A DNA stretch of 64,000 nt from the NCBI RefSeq assembly GCF_036227325.1, contig NZ_CP109467.1, forward strand, positions 2,666,001-2,730,000. The letters are read 5' to 3'. Source of the stretch: Streptomyces sp. NBC_01465. GTDB lineage: Bacteria; Actinomycetota; Actinomycetes; Streptomycetales; Streptomycetaceae. A program made the translations under genes and the position numbers. Of the stretch, positions 62,470-64,000 are shown one piece after another. Below the pieces are notes generated by a model. That model had not been told where the DNA came from, made no database searches, and saw only the letters and a program-made list of their open reading frames with translations. The first letter of the stretch is position 1. Each line of letters opens with the position of its first letter.

Positions 62470-63000
62470 TCAGGCCGGTGCGGCGTAGCAGTGCACCGTC
62501 ACCGTCTGGGTCGGGCTCCACTGCTGGTCCACCGTGGCCAGCAGCTCCCAGCCCAGGCGTTCGTACAGGGCCGCCGCCGCGGTGTCGGAGGCCAGGACGT
62601 CGAGGACCGGGTGCAGACCGCGCTCGTGCGCGTCCTCCACGGCCCGCGCCATCAGCCGGGCACCGATCCCATGGCCACGCGCCGCCGGCGACACGAACAG
62701 GCGGCTGATCACCGCAGTGCGGCCGGCCGAGGCGCCCTCGCGGCGGCCCCACAGCACCGGCGCCGCATCGCCTTCACCGCTGCGGGACAGCCCGATGTGA
62801 CCGATCACCTGCCCGTCCAGCTCCGCCACCCAGGCCGCGAGCAGCGAGGGCTGCGCAAGCCAATCGCCGGGCCGCTCGGGCCAGTTCACCGGATAGCCGT
62901 CGCCGCCATGGACGTCGGCCAGCACGCGGACGCAGGCATCGAGATCGGCTGCGTCGCGCCGCCTGATGCGGCAGGGCGAGGATTCATTCTGTTGGTTCAC
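62470..63000 (-). CDS. GNAT acetyltransferase
   Basis: About 176 residues from GTG 63000; the start is uncertain because no clear ribosome-binding site is seen. Motif A is SRLFVSPAARGHGIGARLM, then ALYERLGWELL. Substrate unknown. Confidence 0.85.
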   Translation of the reverse strand: MNQQNESSPCRIRRRDAADLDACVRVLADVHGGDGYPVNWPERPGDWLAQPSLLAAWVAELDGQVIGHIGLSRSGEGDAAPVLWGRREGASAGRTAVISRLFVSPAARGHGIGARLMARAVEDAHERGLHPVLDVLASDTAAAALYERLGWELLATVDQQWSPTQTVTVHCYAAPA

Positions 63001-63033
63001 CGCAGCATGCAAACACACGTCAGGTGAGCGCGA

Positions 63034-63069
63034 GGCCCGCACGGACGTCGTGTGATGTCCGTACGGGCC
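63034..63069 (-). terminator. Hairpin terminator of mmsA
   Basis: GGCCCGCACGGAC (63034-63046) pairs with GTCCGTACGGGCC (63057-63069), 13 positions with one mismatch and a 10-nt loop, 20 bp beyond the mmsA stop. Confidence 0.75.
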
Positions 63070-63089
63070 GCGGAGAGGAGCAGCAGCGC

Positions 63090-64000
63090 TCAGTGGTTGC
63101 GCGGGAAGCCCAGGTCCACTCCGGCCGCCGCCTCCGACGGGTCCGGCCAGCGCGTGGTGACGACCTTGCCGCGCGTGTAGAAGTGCACGCCGTCGTTGCC
63201 GTAGATGTGGTGGTCGCCGAAGAGCGAGTCCTTCCAGCCTCCGAAGGAGTGGTAGCCGACGGGGACCGGGATCGGGACGTTGACGCCGACCATGCCGGCC
63301 TCGATCTCCAGCTGGAAGCGGCGGGCCGCGCCGCCGTCGCGCGTGAAGATCGCGGTGCCGTTGCCGAAGGGGGACGCGTTGATGAGGGCGACGCCCTCCT
63401 CGTAGGTCTCCGTACGCAGCACGCACAGCACCGGGCCGAAGATCTCGTCGCGGTACGCGTCGGAGTCCGTCGGGACCCGGTCGAGCAGCGAGAGGCCGAT
63501 CCAGTGGCCCTTCTCGTGGCCCTCGACCGTGAAGTCGGTTCCGTCCAGGACGACTTCGGAGCCCTGGGCCGCCGCGCCCGTCACGTACGACGCCACCTTG
63601 TCGCGGTGCGCGGCCGTGATCAGCGGGCCCATCTCGGAGGCCGGGTCGTTGCCGGGGCCGATCTTGATCTTCTCGGCGCGCTCCTTGATCTTCGCGACCA
63701 GTTCGTCCGCAATCGAACCTACCGCGACGACCGCCGAGATCGCCATGCAGCGCTCGCCAGCCGAGCCGTACGCGGCCGAGACCGCGGCGTCCGCCGCAGC
63801 GTCGAGGTCCGCGTCCGGGAGGACCAGCATGTGGTTCTTGGCGCCGCCGAGCGCCTGGACGCGCTTGCCGTTCGCCGAGGCCGTGGTGTGGATGTGGCGG
63901 GCGATGGGCGTCGAGCCGACGAACGAGACAGCGGCCACGTCCGGGTGGGCGAGCAGCGCGTCGACCGCGACCTTGTCGCCGTGCAGGACGTTCAGGACGC
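63090..64000 (-). CDS. mmsA: Methylmalonate-semialdehyde dehydrogenase (5' part outside window)
   Basis: About 303 C-terminal residues; the frame runs open to the window edge. NAD-binding FVGSTPIARHIH, general-base region ALGGAKNHMLVLPDAD, catalytic Cys in GERCMAIS, and the family C-terminal FGGWKDSLFGDHHIYG identify CoA-acylating MMSDH. It converts methylmalonate semialdehyde to propionyl-CoA in valine and thymine breakdown, feeding polyketide precursors in streptomycetes. Confidence 0.94.
   Translation of the reverse strand, partial: VLNVLHGDKVAVDALLAHPDVAAVSFVGSTPIARHIHTTASANGKRVQALGGAKNHMLVLPDADLDAAADAAVSAAYGSAGERCMAISAVVAVGSIADELVAKIKERAEKIKIGPGNDPASEMGPLITAAHRDKVASYVTGAAAQGSEVVLDGTDFTVEGHEKGHWIGLSLLDRVPTDSDAYRDEIFGPVLCVLRTETYEEGVALINASPFGNGTAIFTRDGGAARRFQLEIEAGMVGVNVPIPVPVGYHSFGGWKDSLFGDHHIYGNDGVHFYTRGKVVTTRWPDPSEAAAGVDLGFPRNH

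Overview
The window is high-GC actinobacterial DNA and almost certainly comes from a Streptomyces chromosome. The reasons are frequent GTG/TTG starts, strong third-position GC, an SsbB paralogue next to a pair of dynamin-like GTPases, an LAETG-type sortase substrate carrying a thioester domain, and a Streptomyces-style actinomycete integrative and conjugative element (AICE).

Layout. 1-5.9 kb: a signalling operon of a PknG-like kinase (5' end outside the window), a PP2C phosphatase, a VWA protein and a zinc-ribbon/FHA adaptor. 5.9-8.5 kb: a PCMT-like methyltransferase, a truncated haemoglobin, a short LuxR-type regulator and a secreted L,D-transpeptidase-like protein. 8.7-15.7 kb: two large FtsX/MacB-type permeases and their ATPase in one operon, ended by a bidirectional terminator. 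15.8-22.4 kb: a secreted S8 protease, then the leftward ettA - thioesterase - unknown-gene operon. 22.6-28.1 kb: the thioester surface protein, ssbB, and two dynamin-like GTPases.

28.5-51.6 kb: an AICE of about 23.07 kb integrated in the 3' half of tRNA-Arg(UCU). It is bounded by a 43-bp perfect direct repeat (28497-28539 and 51566-51608). From the left it carries int/xis, an iteron-like region, a DUF3987 + Prim-Pol replication module, ssb, a cytosine methyltransferase, small spread/membrane proteins, a TraB/FtsK-type DNA translocase, two HExxH metallopeptidase-like proteins, a sliding-clamp-like protein, a DUF2637 (SpdB-like) protein, and a regulatory block (XRE/DUF5919-type regulator, NUDIX, HD, GntR). 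At the right end is a lower-GC cargo block: a SLATT-like membrane protein and partner, an HTH/coiled-coil/repeat protein, and a small membrane protein. Most AICE genes run leftward and many overlap by ATGA or TGATG, so they are probably translationally coupled.

The most unusual feature is a repeated leader element on the minus strand directly upstream of four AICE genes (Prim-Pol, methyltransferase, traB, and the first gene of the 44.5-kb operon). Each copy is a 12-14-position stem with a conserved CCAAAGC loop segment, then a purine/pyrimidine box (TCCCTT) next to the ribosome-binding site. The stem changes from copy to copy but keeps its pairing. Two of the four copies are preceded by a 42-48-nt miniature tRNA-like fold with only an acceptor stem and a T-arm. 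I do not recognise this composite.

51.7-64 kb returns to chromosomal housekeeping: TerB, DUF1772, a VWA lipoprotein, an ABC-2 permease with a hydrolase-membrane-ATPase fusion, several GNAT acetyltransferases, an APH-family kinase, a CGNR zinc-finger protein, and the C-terminal part of methylmalonate-semialdehyde dehydrogenase, which runs off the right edge.
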